A stretch of 64,000 bases of DNA from Clostridia bacterium (GTDB taxonomy: Bacteria; Bacillota; Clostridia; UMGS1840): positions 1-64,000 of the forward strand of contig JAFUIN010000008.1 in NCBI GenBank assembly GCA_017468465.1. Reading direction: 5' to 3'. Below are positions 9,770-18,449 of the stretch, one piece after another. The stretch's first letter is position 1. Each line of letters starts with the position of its first letter. The translations under genes were made by a program, and so were the position numbers. The notes beneath the pieces are model-generated. The model was not told the origin of the DNA and ran no database searches. It saw nothing but the letters and a program-made list of their open reading frames with translations.

Positions 9770-9821
9770 AATGCTCCCCTTCCAAATACAAAATATTGAT
9801 ATAAAGATAAAACGCTATCTA

Positions 9822-9850
9822 ATTGTATCACAGTTACTATAATTTGTAAA
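9822..9850 (-). promoter_or_regulatory. Promoter of the LRR gene
   Basis: Minus strand TTTACA (9845-9850), 17-nt spacer, TACAAT (9822-9827), about 50 nt before the signal-peptide ATG at 9769. Confidence 0.75.
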
Positions 9851-9891
9851 TAGTTTTTTGATTTTTTCAAATCAACTCCTGTTTTAGAACT

Positions 9892-9924
9892 AAAAAAAGA
9901 CTTGCCAACTGACAAGTCTTTTTT
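9892..9924 (-). terminator. Terminator of tRNA-Val
   Basis: AAGACTTG / CAAGTCTT stem with 8-nt loop and T-run on the minus strand directly after the tRNA CCA. Confidence 0.8.
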
Positions 9925-9925
9925 C

Positions 9926-10001
9926 TGGTGGGAACAATAGGGCTCGAACCTATGACCCTCTGCTTGTAAGGCAGATGCTCTCCCAGCTGAGCTATGCTCC
10001 C
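9926..10001 (-). tRNA. tRNA-Val (UAC)
   Basis: A 76-nt cloverleaf with encoded CCA: acceptor GGGAGCA / TGTTCCC, anticodon loop TTACAAG region giving UAC, T-loop TTCGAGC. Confidence 0.95.
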
Positions 10002-10042
10002 ATATCGCGGCTGAACGGGCTGTCCCGTATCAAGCAAGAGCA

Positions 10043-10071
10043 ATTATAGCAGATTTCATTTTGTTTGTCAA
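10043..10071 (-). promoter_or_regulatory. Promoter of tRNA-Val
   Basis: Minus strand TTGACA (10066-10071), 17-nt spacer, TATAAT (10043-10048). Confidence 0.9.
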
Positions 10072-10302
10072 GTCTTTTTTTCATTTTTTCAGAAAAAATT
10101 TATTTCTTTGGTTTGCTTCCGGTTTTTCTCCATTCATTCAAGAAGTCAGCATGAAAAAAATGCCGTTTTCCGTTCTGTTTTACATGCGTGAAATTCGCTT
10201 CTCAAAAAATCCGGAAAATCCCCTCCTTTTGCAGAAAACCACACTCCCCTTTCCACAATCGAAAATTTTTTTATAAAAAATCAATATTTTTTTCAAAAGT
10301 AC
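10072..10302. other. AT-rich gap without recognisable feature
   Basis: About 230 bp of low-complexity, pyrimidine-rich sequence between the tRNA-Val promoter and the mraZ promoter. A 71-codon open stretch here (10061-10276) has no ribosome site or protein-like composition. Confidence 0.6.
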
Positions 10303-10330
10303 TTGATTTTTTTCAAAAATATGTTAAAAT
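10303..10330 (+). promoter_or_regulatory. Promoter of the dcw operon (mraZ promoter)
   Basis: TTGATT (10303-10308), 16-nt spacer, TAAAAT (10325-10330) with a TG one base upstream (extended -10). It lies just before the GTGG repeats, so MraZ bound there would affect initiation. Confidence 0.75.
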
Positions 10331-10340
10331 GTATATAAAA

Positions 10341-10377
10341 GTGGTTCAAAGTGGAGTCTGATTCCACAAAGTGGTGG
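10341..10377 (+). promoter_or_regulatory. MraZ operator repeats
   Basis: GTGG tetramers at 10341, 10351 and 10371 (10-bp phase, with the 10361 position occupied by a degenerate site) plus 10374. MraZ is known to bind such GTG(G/T) repeats at 10-bp spacing upstream of its own gene and to control the operon. Confidence 0.75.
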
Positions 10378-10487
10378 AAATCCTGTTGAAATTTCCATTT
10401 TTCTGTGGAAAACGCCTTCCATTTGTTCACAGAAACTCTTTTTGAGTTGATTTACCGTCAAAAATTTATGCAGGTAAGAGGTTCGGT

Positions 10488-10916
10488 ATGTTTTACGGAC
10501 AAGCAAAACATTCCATAGATGCCAAGGGCAGAGTTATACTTCCATCGAAATATCGCGAGAGTTTGGGTGAAAGTTTTTTTGTGCTGCGTGGGTTTGAAAA
10601 GTGTCTGTTTGTTTATACCGAAGCCGACTATCATGAGCTGGAAGCAAAAATCAAGGCACTTCCCATTTCTAACGACGGCGGTGTGATTCAGCGTTACATT
10701 TTCCATTATACCGAGCAGGTAACCATGGACAAGCAAGGCCGTTTCGTGATTCCGCCAAAGCTCCGTGAGTTTGCCGGGCTGGATAAAGACATCATCATAG
10801 CAGGCGCCTCCAGCCGTATAGAAATCTGGGATGAAAAAGAATACGATAAATACGAACAAAAAATCGAAGCAGATCCTCAGAAACTTTCTGAAATTTTGAA
10901 TCTGTTTGGAATTTAA
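10488..10916 (+). CDS. mraZ: Transcriptional regulator MraZ
   Basis: The 142-residue protein carries two SpoVT/AbrB-like halves. The signature D-x-K-GRxxxP occurs twice: DAKGRVILPSKYRE near residues 10-23 and DKQGRFVIPPKLREFAG near 82-98. It assembles into a ring, binds the GTGG repeats upstream and autoregulates the dcw operon. It is the first gene of the cluster, with an AAGAGG site before ATG 10488, and a leader of about 150 nt separates it from the promoter. Confidence 0.97.
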   Translation: MFYGQAKHSIDAKGRVILPSKYRESLGESFFVLRGFEKCLFVYTEADYHELEAKIKALPISNDGGVIQRYIFHYTEQVTMDKQGRFVIPPKLREFAGLDKDIIIAGASSRIEIWDEKEYDKYEQKIEADPQKLSEILNLFGI

Positions 10917-10920
10917 GCAT

Positions 10921-11841
10921 ATGGAATTCAAACATGTAAGCGTCCTTTTGGATGAATGTATCGAGGGCTTGAACATTCGCCCCGACGGTGTATATATCGA
11001 TGCCACCATGGGTGGTGCAGGCCATTCCCTTGAAATCTGTAAAAGGCTCACCGAAGCCGGAACCTTTATCGGTTTAGATCGGGACCAGGAAGCGTTTGCA
11101 GTGGCAACCAAGCGTCTGGAACACACGAATTGCAAAAAACAGTTTATCCGTTCCGATTTTTCCTGCATCGCTGATTACGTAACAGATGCGGCAGATGGCA
11201 TTTTAGCCGATTTGGGAGTCTCCTCTTATCAGCTGGACAACAAAGACCGTGGGTTTTCCTATCGGGAAGATGCTGTGCTGGATATGCGGATGGATCAAAC
11301 CTCCCCCATCAGTGCAAAAACAGTGGTAAACACCTACTCCGTTCAGGATCTGAGCTACATCATTTCCACCTACGGAGAAGAAAAATATGCAAAAAGCATT
11401 GCATCAAACATTGTAAAATATCGCGAAAATAAAGAAATTGAAACCACAGGAGAGCTGATTGACATTATCCGTTCTTCCATGCCGGCAAAAAGCCTGCGAG
11501 AAAAGCATCCGGCAAAAAGAACTTTTCAGGCAATCCGCATTGAAGTAAATACAGAGCTGGACTCCTTAAAAAAAGGGTTGGAAAGCTTTTTTCAGCTGTT
11601 AAAACCCGGTGGAAGAATGTGCATCATCACATTCCACTCATTAGAAGACAGAATTGTAAAAGAATATTTCAAAAGTCTGGTGAATGTCTGCACTTGTCCG
11701 CCGGAATTTCCGGTTTGCGTGTGCAACAAAAAACCGTTGGCAAAAATAATTACAAAAAAACCGATTCTTCCGTCCGACGATGAGCTAAGTCAAAACCCCA
11801 GAAGCAAATCGGCAAAGCTTCGGATTATCGAAAAACTGTAA
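10921..11841 (+). CDS. rsmH: 16S rRNA (cytosine1402-N4)-methyltransferase
   Basis: The 306-residue SAM-dependent enzyme methylates N4 of C1402 in the ribosomal P site. Motifs: GAGHS in the SAM-binding loop (about 36-40), FIGLDRDQEA, DGILADLGVSSYQLD, RGFSYREDAVLDMRMD, and ITFHSLEDRIVK near the C-terminus. A TTG at 10906 would add MEFKH in front of an almost identical MEFKH (a 15-bp imperfect tandem duplication). I prefer ATG 10921, 4 nt after the mraZ stop, although neither has a strong ribosome site, so translation may be coupled to mraZ. Confidence 0.95.
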   Translation: MEFKHVSVLLDECIEGLNIRPDGVYIDATMGGAGHSLEICKRLTEAGTFIGLDRDQEAFAVATKRLEHTNCKKQFIRSDFSCIADYVTDAADGILADLGVSSYQLDNKDRGFSYREDAVLDMRMDQTSPISAKTVVNTYSVQDLSYIISTYGEEKYAKSIASNIVKYRENKEIETTGELIDIIRSSMPAKSLREKHPAKRTFQAIRIEVNTELDSLKKGLESFFQLLKPGGRMCIITFHSLEDRIVKEYFKSLVNVCTCPPEFPVCVCNKKPLAKIITKKPILPSDDELSQNPRSKSAKLRIIEKL

Positions 11842-11879
11842 ATTGTTATACAATTATATTATAGAAAGGGTGAGCTGCG

Positions 11880-12347
11880 ATGGCACAGGAAAATTTAGCG
11901 TACAAAAGCAAGCGAAATCGAGAAGCCTACATACACGACATTCGACCTGTCATTGAGAAAAAGCAGGCAAAAGACAAACGGCTTGGTCACTTAAAAGTTG
12001 CGGTTGTGATTGCCTTCTTCATCATCGGCGGCATCTCTTTGATTCTTCAGAATGTTCAAATCACAGAACAAAGCAACAAAAACAACAAGCTCAAGGCTCA
12101 ATATGCAGAATTGTATTCCTCCAACAAGAAAAAAGAAATCGAAATTAACCAGAAAATCGATTTGAAAACGGTGGAAGAACTGGCTGTTGCCAGCTACAAT
12201 ATGAACCGTGCCAGAAAAGAACAGGTTGTATATATCGATGTAAAAGGTCAAGACTACGGTGTGATGGCAAAAAACACTTCCCCAGAGGAAGAGCCCACCG
12301 AAAACTTTAATGTACTCACCGGGTTAATGACATATTTGGAAGAATAG
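11880..12347 (+). CDS. ftsL: FtsL/DivIC-like septum protein
   Basis: The 155-residue bitopic protein has a basic cytoplasmic N-terminus (1-38), one membrane helix (about 39-59), an extracytoplasmic coiled coil rich in Lys/Glu/Asn (about 64-100) and an acidic tail. Size, topology and position between rsmH and the PBP identify it as the FtsL-type partner of DivIB/FtsQ and DivIC. Sequence conservation in this family is too weak to exclude a DivIC assignment. The ribosome site is GAAAGGGTGAG. Confidence 0.8.
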   Translation: MAQENLAYKSKRNREAYIHDIRPVIEKKQAKDKRLGHLKVAVVIAFFIIGGISLILQNVQITEQSNKNNKLKAQYAELYSSNKKKEIEINQKIDLKTVEELAVASYNMNRARKEQVVYIDVKGQDYGVMAKNTSPEEEPTENFNVLTGLMTYLEE

Positions 12348-12358
12348 ACTAATATGAT

Positions 12359-12391
12359 AAATTGAGGAATGAGCTTCATTCCTCAATTTTC
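12359..12391 (+). terminator. Intrinsic terminator-like hairpin inside the dcw operon
   Basis: ATTGAGGAATGA-GCT-TCATTCCTCAAT is a perfect 12-bp stem with a 3-nt loop, followed by TTT, in the 90-nt gap between the ftsL-like gene and the PBP gene. It would partially uncouple mraZ-rsmH-ftsL from the downstream genes. Confidence 0.65.
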
Positions 12392-12437
12392 CATATATTC
12401 CCCTGAAAATTCCCAGAAAAAGGATGGAATTTTTCCT

Positions 12438-14642
12438 ATGAAAAAAAACAGTTCCTTAAAAACTCAAAAAAGAATATTATGGCTTGCCGGCACCTTTTTG
12501 TTGCTGTTTTTATTGCTGGCAATTCGTGTTGCATATATCCAGTTTATTGATGGCGGATGGCTTGCCAAAGAAGCGATTGAACAACAAACCAGAGACCGTA
12601 TGATCAATGCAAAGCGAGGCACCATTTACGACCGAAACGGAAAGCAGCTTGCAGTCAGTGCCGATGTGGAAACTGTCAGCCTTTCCCCCATTACTGTGCG
12701 GGAAAACGGAGATCCGCAGAAATGCGCAGAAGCGCTCTCCGACATTCTGGGGTTAGAAAAAGAATCCATTTTGGAAAAAATCAATATGAACACCTCTTAT
12801 GTCCTGGTGAAACGAAAGGTGGAAAAAGAGCAGGCAGATGCCATTCGTGCCGCCGGATTGACCGGCGTGTATCTGGACGCAGACACCAAGCGATATTATC
12901 CCTACAACAACATTGCTTCCCACATTATCGGCTTCACCGGAACCGATAACCAGGGTTTACTGGGAATCGAACAAAAATATGACAACATCTTAAAAGGTCA
13001 GTACGGCAGAATCGTGACTGCAAGAAATGCAGACGGAACCGAAATGCCTTACAAGTATGACCGTTATTATACTCCCGAGGACGGCAGCGACATCACCTTG
13101 ACCATTGACGTTTCCATTCAGCACTTTTTAGAAAAGCATCTGGAGCAGGCATTAACCGATTTACAGCTTGGAAACGGTGCCGCCGGCATTATTATGGACG
13201 TCAAAACCGGTGAAATACTGGCAATGGCAACCAAGCCGGACTTTAATCTGAACGAGCCGTTTTTAATTACGGACCCCGCTGTCAAACAAAAAATTGATGC
13301 CATTACCGATAGCAAGGAAAAAGGAGAAGCAACCCAGGAATATCTGAACAAACTGCAAAGAAATAAGGCCGTGATTGACAGCTACGAACCCGGCTCCACC
13401 TTCAAAATCATCACTTCTGCGATGGCATTGGAAGAAAACGTGGTATCCTTGCAGGATACCTTCAACTGTACCGGAAGCTACAAGGTTGCAAAAGAAACCA
13501 TCGGTTGCTGGAAGCATGCCGGACACGGCATCTTGGATTTAACCGGCGCACTGATGAATTCCTGTAACCCCGCATTTATGCAAATCGGTGCAAGAATCGG
13601 TCAGGACACCTTCTACAAATATTACAAAGGCTTTGGCTTTACCGAAAAAACAGGCATTGAGCTTTATGGTGAAACCAGTGGACTGTTTTACCCTGCCGGA
13701 AGCTTTAACGAAGTGGAACTGGCAACTGCATCCTTTGGCCAGGGTCCTGTGGTAACCCCCTTACAGATGATTACCGCTGTCAGTGCTGTTGCCAACGACG
13801 GCAAGTTGATGAAGCCCCATCTTTTGAAAAACATCACAGATGCCAGCGGAACCATTCTTCAATCCTTCGACCCCGAAGAAGTCCGTCAGGTAATTTCTCC
13901 CCAGACTTCTCAGATTATGAGAAGTTTGATGGAAGCTGTTGTATCCGAGGGAACCGGTAACAAAGCCTATCTGGAAGGCTTCCGCATTGGCGGAAAAACC
14001 GGTACCAGTGAAAAAATCCCCCGTGGAAATCAAAAATATGTGGCATCCTTTGTGGGCATTGCTCCGGCAAACGACCCTCAGGTTGCAATTTTATTATTAC
14101 TGGATGAACCACCCGCAGGCAATCATATGGGCGGAACCATTGCATCTCCCCTTGCCGGAAAAATTTTAGACGATGTCCTTCGGTATCTGGATATCGAACC
14201 GGAAGTTCCAACCGGTGATGCGGTAGAAGGCGATGCGCAGGTGCCACACGTCTCCGGAATGAATTTAACCGAAGCGCGCCAGACCATCTCTCAAAGCGGC
14301 CTTCGCTGTGTAGTGGAAGGAAACGGCAGCGTAGTAACTGCACAGGTTCCCAACCCCGGTGTTACCATTGCCAGAAACGGCACCGTCATTGTATACACCG
14401 GTGATGCCCGCCCCTCCAACAGCGTGCAGGTCCCCTCGGTCATCGGCAAAAGCTTTGAAGAAGCAAAATCCATTTTAGAAAAAGCAAAATTCCAGTTCCA
14501 CCCTGTTGGAATTGAAAATACAACGCAAAACGCGCTGGCACAAACCCAAAGCATACAGCCGGGCGAATATGCAACCATTGGCAGTGAAATTACCGTAGAA
14601 TTCAGTTATCAGAATTCCACCCCGGTTACCCCCGAAAGTTGA
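12438..14642 (+). CDS. Class B penicillin-binding protein 2 with two PASTA domains (FtsI/SpoVD type)
   Basis: The 734-residue septal or spore-cortex transpeptidase cross-links peptidoglycan outside the membrane. There is one N-terminal membrane helix (about 12-34), a PBP-dimer domain (about 55-220) and a transpeptidase domain with S320-T-F-K323, S375-C-N377 and K520-T-G522. Two PASTA domains follow (about 600-655 and 660-730). FtsI and SpoVD cannot be separated by sequence here; dcw location and PASTA tail fit either in Clostridia. The open frame runs back to 12369, but that ATG sits inside the terminator hairpin, so I choose 12438 (AAAGGATGG upstream). Confidence 0.93.
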   Translation: MKKNSSLKTQKRILWLAGTFLLLFLLLAIRVAYIQFIDGGWLAKEAIEQQTRDRMINAKRGTIYDRNGKQLAVSADVETVSLSPITVRENGDPQKCAEALSDILGLEKESILEKINMNTSYVLVKRKVEKEQADAIRAAGLTGVYLDADTKRYYPYNNIASHIIGFTGTDNQGLLGIEQKYDNILKGQYGRIVTARNADGTEMPYKYDRYYTPEDGSDITLTIDVSIQHFLEKHLEQALTDLQLGNGAAGIIMDVKTGEILAMATKPDFNLNEPFLITDPAVKQKIDAITDSKEKGEATQEYLNKLQRNKAVIDSYEPGSTFKIITSAMALEENVVSLQDTFNCTGSYKVAKETIGCWKHAGHGILDLTGALMNSCNPAFMQIGARIGQDTFYKYYKGFGFTEKTGIELYGETSGLFYPAGSFNEVELATASFGQGPVVTPLQMITAVSAVANDGKLMKPHLLKNITDASGTILQSFDPEEVRQVISPQTSQIMRSLMEAVVSEGTGNKAYLEGFRIGGKTGTSEKIPRGNQKYVASFVGIAPANDPQVAILLLLDEPPAGNHMGGTIASPLAGKILDDVLRYLDIEPEVPTGDAVEGDAQVPHVSGMNLTEARQTISQSGLRCVVEGNGSVVTAQVPNPGVTIARNGTVIVYTGDARPSNSVQVPSVIGKSFEEAKSILEKAKFQFHPVGIENTTQNALAQTQSIQPGEYATIGSEITVEFSYQNSTPVTPES

Positions 14643-14650
14643 GGAATGCT

Positions 14651-16087
14651 ATGAAATTACACGAATTATTGCAAAACGCACAATCCTTGAATATCAACCT
14701 ACCAAAAGAAAATCCGGACATCACTAATATTTCTTTTGATACCAGAACCGTAACAAAAGGAAGCCTGTTTGTGTGCATCAAAGGAATTCGCTCCGATCGC
14801 CACGAATATGTAAAAGAAGCTGTGGAAAAAGGAGCTGCCGTAGTTGTGTCGGAATATCCGATGGAAGTTTCTCCCGCTATCAACTTAACCGTTGAAAACA
14901 CCAACGAAGCACTCTCGTTTCTTGCGGCATCCTTCCACCATAACCCTCAAACCAAGTTGCGCATGATTGGCGTAACAGGAACCAACGGAAAAACAACTGT
15001 AACCAATCTGGTAAAAAATATGCTGGAGGTATGCGGCTACAAAGCCGGTTTAATCGGCACCAATGAAATTGTCATCGGCAAAGAAACTTACCCTGCCAAT
15101 GCCACCACTCCCGAAGCACCGGAGCTGTTTTCCTACCTGGAAAAAATGGCAGAAGAAAACTGCGATTTTGCAGTAATGGAGGTTTCATCTCATTCGATAA
15201 GTTTGGGAAGAGTGGCAGCCATTCCTTACGAAATCGGCATTTTTACCAACTTAACACAAGACCATTTGGATTATCATATCACAATGGAGCACTATGCACA
15301 GGCAAAGGCGAAGCTGTTTTCACAGTGTCAGCACGCTGTAATCAACGCTGACAGCCCCTATGCAAATATCATGCAGAATGCAGCAACCGGAACGGTCGTT
15401 ACCTATGGCATCAAGAACCAGGCAGACTATACTGCAAAAGACATCGAAAGCCATGCCGGTGGTGTATCCTACACCGTACATTATAAGAAAGATCCTTTCA
15501 CCGTAAAATTCCCCATTCCGGGTGGATTTTCGGTATATAATTCTTTGGCAGTCTGTGCACTGTCCGGAGTGCTCGGTGTTCCCGACGGATTTGTCAGAAG
15601 AGCCCTTCGGGAAACCAAAACTGTAAAAGGAAGATGTGAACTGGTAGAAATCGACAAACCCTATCAGGTTATGATTGATTTTGCTCACACTCCCGACGGA
15701 ATGGAAAACATTTTGACAGCAGTCAACGAATATAAAGCTGCACGGGTGATCACCGTGTTTGGCTGCGGCGGTGACCGTGACAAAGGAAAACGTCCGCAAA
15801 TGGGCGAAATTGCAAAACGTCTGTCGGATGTGGTGGTAGTTACCAGCGACAACCCCCGTAGCGAAGATATGCAAGCTATCATTGACGATATTATGGCAGG
15901 CATCCCTGATAAAACCAATGTATACTCCAACCCCGACCGTAAAGAAGCCATTCGTATGGCAATGGACTTGGCACAGCCGGAGGATATTGTTCTTCTGTTG
16001 GGAAAAGGACACGAAATGGTGCAAAAATTCAAAGACTATGAAATAGAATTTGATGAAAGAGAAGTTGTGAAATCTTTATGCAATTAA
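14651..16087 (+). CDS. murE: UDP-MurNAc-tripeptide synthetase, meso-DAP type
   Basis: The 478-residue cytoplasmic Mur ligase adds the third amino acid of the stem peptide using ATP. The P-loop is TGTNGKTT (109-116), and D400-N-P-R403 is the motif that in MurE selects meso-diaminopimelate over lysine. The substrate assignment follows from that motif. The ATG at 14651 has TTGAGGAAT upstream; the in-frame TTG at 14639 is itself part of that ribosome site and is rejected. It begins 8 nt after the PBP stop and overlaps murF by 10 nt. Confidence 0.97.
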   Translation: MKLHELLQNAQSLNINLPKENPDITNISFDTRTVTKGSLFVCIKGIRSDRHEYVKEAVEKGAAVVVSEYPMEVSPAINLTVENTNEALSFLAASFHHNPQTKLRMIGVTGTNGKTTVTNLVKNMLEVCGYKAGLIGTNEIVIGKETYPANATTPEAPELFSYLEKMAEENCDFAVMEVSSHSISLGRVAAIPYEIGIFTNLTQDHLDYHITMEHYAQAKAKLFSQCQHAVINADSPYANIMQNAATGTVVTYGIKNQADYTAKDIESHAGGVSYTVHYKKDPFTVKFPIPGGFSVYNSLAVCALSGVLGVPDGFVRRALRETKTVKGRCELVEIDKPYQVMIDFAHTPDGMENILTAVNEYKAARVITVFGCGGDRDKGKRPQMGEIAKRLSDVVVVTSDNPRSEDMQAIIDDIMAGIPDKTNVYSNPDRKEAIRMAMDLAQPEDIVLLLGKGHEMVQKFKDYEIEFDEREVVKSLCN

Positions 16088-17439
16088 CAGTTTGTGAATT
16101 ATTGGAAGCAGTAAACGGAAGCTTGCTGTACGGCAACGAAAGCGAAACCTTTCGTTTTGTTTCCACTGACAGCCGTGACCAAATGACTACCCAGCTGTTC
16201 ATCCCCCTGGTGGGAGAAACCCACGACGGACACAATTATATTGAAACTGCAATCGAACATGGTGCTGTGGGCTTTTTAACACAGTATACCAACGCCCCCA
16301 CCACCGCAAAATTTGCAGTGAAAGTGGCTGACACCACCAAGGCACTGGGAATGTTGGCATCTTATGTGCTTGCAAAATCCAGAGCAACCGTCATTGGAAT
16401 TACCGGAAGTGTGGGCAAAACAACCACGCGTCAGTTTGTGGCAGCGGTTGTTTCCAAATTGGGAAAAACCATTGCAACCTCCGGCAATTTTAACAACCAC
16501 ATCGGGCTTCCCTTAACCATACTAAAAATGGAGGGTGACGAGGAGTATGTTGTGTTGGAAATGGGAATGAACCACTTGGGCGAAATTTCTTATCTTTCCA
16601 ACATCGCAAAGCCGGATTATGGCATCATTACCATGGTAGGAACTTCTCACATTGAATATCTCGGGAGCCGTGAAAACATTCTGAAAGCCAAACTGGAAAT
16701 CACAGACGGAATGAAGGAAAAGGGTGTGCTTCTCTTAAATGGAGATAACGACCTGTTATCCACTGTAAAGCCGTCTTTTCAAACAGAATATTTTGGAACA
16801 ACCAATGCAAAATACCCCTACGAAATTCTTTCGGAAACCGAACCTGCACAGTTTATATTAGACGGTTTCGCCTATCAAATCCCCATTTGTGGTGCACACA
16901 ACATTCAAAACGCATCTGCAGCAATTCTGCTTGGAAAACTGCTTGGTGCAACAAACGAGCAGATTCAAGCCGGTCTTATGGAATTTGAAACCGTAGGTTA
17001 CCGTCAAAAAACCGAAACCGTTGGCGACATCACCATCATCGCTGACTGCTATAATGCGTCGCTGGATTCTGATATCGCCGCTTTATCGGTGCTAAGTCAA
17101 ACCAGCGGACAACGAAAAGTGGCTGTTTTAGGCCCTATCGGAGAATTGGGAGAGCATTTATCTGCTATTTTGGAAGCAGTGGGGCATGCTGTTTTTGCCC
17201 ACAAAATTGACCGTTTAATCTGTGTGGAAGAAGACGCTTGCTTCATCGCAAAAGGCGCAAAAGAAGCCGGAATGGATGAATCTGCAATTTCCTGCTATTC
17301 CTCAAAAGAAAAATTTATTTCCAATATACCGGCTCTGTTTCATCCGGACGATGTAGTTTTATTCAAAGCATCCCGTAAATACCGATTTGAAGAGCTTTGT
17401 GAAAAACTCAAACAACACCTGATACAAAATAAGGAGTGA
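16078..17439 (+). CDS. murF: UDP-MurNAc-tripeptide-D-Ala-D-Ala ligase
   Basis: The 453-residue Mur ligase completes the pentapeptide by adding D-alanyl-D-alanine. The P-loop is GITGSVGKTTT (about 104-114), NFNNHIGLPLT follows, and EMGMNHLGEI is the conserved central motif. Its start overlaps the end of murE (ATG at 16078, murE stop at 16085-16087), indicating translational coupling; no independent strong ribosome site is present. Confidence 0.96.
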   Translation: MQLTVCELLEAVNGSLLYGNESETFRFVSTDSRDQMTTQLFIPLVGETHDGHNYIETAIEHGAVGFLTQYTNAPTTAKFAVKVADTTKALGMLASYVLAKSRATVIGITGSVGKTTTRQFVAAVVSKLGKTIATSGNFNNHIGLPLTILKMEGDEEYVVLEMGMNHLGEISYLSNIAKPDYGIITMVGTSHIEYLGSRENILKAKLEITDGMKEKGVLLLNGDNDLLSTVKPSFQTEYFGTTNAKYPYEILSETEPAQFILDGFAYQIPICGAHNIQNASAAILLGKLLGATNEQIQAGLMEFETVGYRQKTETVGDITIIADCYNASLDSDIAALSVLSQTSGQRKVAVLGPIGELGEHLSAILEAVGHAVFAHKIDRLICVEEDACFIAKGAKEAGMDESAISCYSSKEKFISNIPALFHPDDVVLFKASRKYRFEELCEKLKQHLIQNKE

Positions 17440-17447
17440 AATATTCC

Positions 17448-18410
17448 ATGAATCTTCCTATGCAATCGGCACTTTGCGCCATTATCGGCTTTTTGGTCAG
17501 TGCGCTTTCGGGGCCTGTTATTATCCCTTGGCTTCAAAAGCTAAAAATCGGACAACAAATTTTAGAAATCGGCCCGAATTGGCACAAATCCAAAGCAGGC
17601 ACTCCCACAATGGGCGGCATCATTTTTATTCTTGGCGTTTTGGTTGTCGCTTCCATTTTTGTGCGCGATTTGAAAGGTCTATTCGTCGTCTTATATGCGC
17701 TTTCCTGCGGATTGATTGGATTTTTAGACGATTACATCAAGGTGGTAAAGAAGAGAAACTTAGGCTTAAGTGCAAGCTGGAAAATGATTTTGCTTCTCAT
17801 TGCATCTACCGCCTTTTCCGTTGTGGGCATTGAGCTTGGTGTCATTAAAACCACCCTATGGATTCCCTTTACCGATATCTACCTGGAGCTTTCTTATTTT
17901 ATCAGCATTCTTTTGGTCTTTATTGCAGTGGGATTTGTCAATGCTGTCAATTTAACCGATGGAATTGACGGACTTGCAGGCTCGGTGACCTTTGTGGTAA
18001 GCTTGTTTTTCACCTTAACCTCTATGGTATTTTTATCGGAAGGACTGACCCTCTTTTCTGCCGGTCTTTGCGGAAGCCTGTGCGGATTTTTAATTTATAA
18101 TCTGCACAAAGCCAAAGTGTTTATGGGCGATACCGGCTCCCTGTTTTTAGGCGGTGCAGTGGTAGCACTTTCCATTCTCAATGATATGCCCTTCATTTTA
18201 ATTCTGGTGGGAATTATTTACTTAATTGAAGCCCTTTCGGTGATGCTTCAGGTAAGCTACTTCAAACTGACTCACGGAAAACGAATTTTCAAAATGACTC
18301 CTATTCATCATCACTTTGAAAAATCGGGCTACTCCGAAAATAAAATCGTACTTTTGTTTTCTGCAATTACCTTATTGGGTTGTACCCTGGCATTTTTATC
18401 GTTTGTATAA
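17448..18410 (+). CDS. mraY: Phospho-MurNAc-pentapeptide translocase
   Basis: The 320-residue polytopic membrane enzyme makes lipid I from UDP-MurNAc-pentapeptide and undecaprenyl phosphate. Signatures: KAGTPTMGG, LDDYIKVVKKRNLGL, NLTDGIDGLAGS with catalytic aspartates, MGDTGSLFLGG, and TPIHHHFEKSG. ATG 17448 is 12 nt after AAGGAG (17430-17435), which overlaps the murF stop. The GTG at 17436 is too close to that site. Confidence 0.96.
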   Translation: MNLPMQSALCAIIGFLVSALSGPVIIPWLQKLKIGQQILEIGPNWHKSKAGTPTMGGIIFILGVLVVASIFVRDLKGLFVVLYALSCGLIGFLDDYIKVVKKRNLGLSASWKMILLLIASTAFSVVGIELGVIKTTLWIPFTDIYLELSYFISILLVFIAVGFVNAVNLTDGIDGLAGSVTFVVSLFFTLTSMVFLSEGLTLFSAGLCGSLCGFLIYNLHKAKVFMGDTGSLFLGGAVVALSILNDMPFILILVGIIYLIEALSVMLQVSYFKLTHGKRIFKMTPIHHHFEKSGYSENKIVLLFSAITLLGCTLAFLSFV

Positions 18411-18449
18411 TGCTTTTTTCACTCTTACAGAAAGGAGTGTTTCGCTCTT

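Noticed and set aside
5448-9791. LRR modules as a CRISPR-like or tandem DNA repeat array
   Set aside because: The periodicity is explained by LRR codons and whole-module duplication; there are no constant repeats separated by unique spacers.
9153-9842. Long open frames on the plus strand across the LRR gene (also 5979-7013)
   Set aside because: They are antisense shadows of a repetitive coding sequence and lack ribosome sites and protein-like composition.
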